Below are positions 63,861 through 64,000 of a stretch of DNA of 64,000 bases, piece after piece (positions within the stretch are counted from its first letter, which is position 1; the number at the start of each line of letters is the position of its first letter). Made by a program: the position numbers and the translations under genes. The notes under the pieces were generated by a model. It was not told where the DNA came from. It saw nothing but the letters and a program-made list of their open reading frames with translations, and ran no database searches. Source of the stretch: Plectrocnemia conspersa (Eukaryota; Arthropoda; Insecta; Trichoptera; Polycentropodidae); NCBI GenBank assembly GCA_009617715.1, contig VTFK01000294.1, positions 620,001 through 684,000 of the forward strand, given 5' to 3'.

Positions 63861-64000
63861 TTAAGACACACGATTGCTTTACTAAAAATAAATTGTCGGT
63901 GTTTCTGTTTTTATTTTGTTGCTAAAATAGAAACAACAATAGTTAACTTAAATATCCAAAGCTGAAAACAGTGTGAAAATAAAAAATACTACTATTCTAG

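Larger units (their letters stand above)
38920..64000 (+). other. Putative intron 2, continuing past the window
   Basis: It begins at the GTGAGT donor. No homeodomain-like open frame (such as one with WFQNRR) appears in any frame up to 64000, so the next coding exon lies outside. Stretches not listed below (about 39330-40600, 41630-43420, 47370-48030, 48430-49790, 51550-52190, 53630-54300, 54760-55950, 57540-59080, 61400-62690) are AT-rich and show nothing I recognise apart from short hairpins. Confidence 0.5.

Noticed and set aside
1..64000. CRISPR arrays, bacterial operons, rRNA genes
   Set aside because: No regularly spaced repeats, no clustered long frames and no rRNA-like sequence were seen. 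The window is eukaryotic.

Overview
The window is AT-rich animal DNA (roughly 70% A+T by eye) with interrupted genes, GT-AG splice signals, non-LTR retrotransposons, LTR fragments and small terminal-inverted-repeat elements. This points to an arthropod, most likely an insect. A hemipteran is plausible from base composition alone, but the species cannot be fixed. There is no operon structure, and almost none of the short open stretches is a gene.

One protein-coding gene is convincing. An exon at 37691-38919 on the + strand, with a clean 3' splice acceptor and a GTGAGT donor, encodes the N-terminal part of a transcription factor. It carries an NK-family repressor motif (PTPHSIGDILGW, Engrailed-homology-1/TN type) and two CtBP-type motifs (PLDLC, PQDLS). 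This resembles the NK6/NK7 homeobox group, but the homeodomain exon is not in the window and must lie beyond 64000. The reading frame shifts once inside this exon, between 38373 and 38466. A GC/CpG-rich block ending in a strong donor at 19831 is the best candidate for the 5' untranslated first exon, and another at about 11600-11772 may be an alternative one. On this reading 1-19420 is upstream flank, 19832-37690 is intron 1 (about 17.9 kb), and 38920 to the window end is intron 2 (more than 25 kb). Several islands of non-repetitive, higher-GC sequence in both introns look like candidate regulatory elements, as is typical of developmental homeobox loci.

The rest is mostly AT-rich DNA seeded with mobile elements. 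There are at least seven fragments of one LTR family on both strands, one still followed by a tRNA-Trp-type primer binding site. Three copies of a CR1-like LINE all lie on the minus strand. Scattered Jockey-like and RTE-like reverse-transcriptase remnants are also present. Two hAT-type MITEs have perfect 8-bp target duplications (341 bp and 245 bp), and two piggyBac-type MITEs are flanked by TTAA (514 bp and 105 bp). There is one further TIR element, a possible tRNA-derived SINE and several long hairpins, including a perfect 42-bp palindrome. No CRISPR, rRNA or intact tRNA gene was seen.
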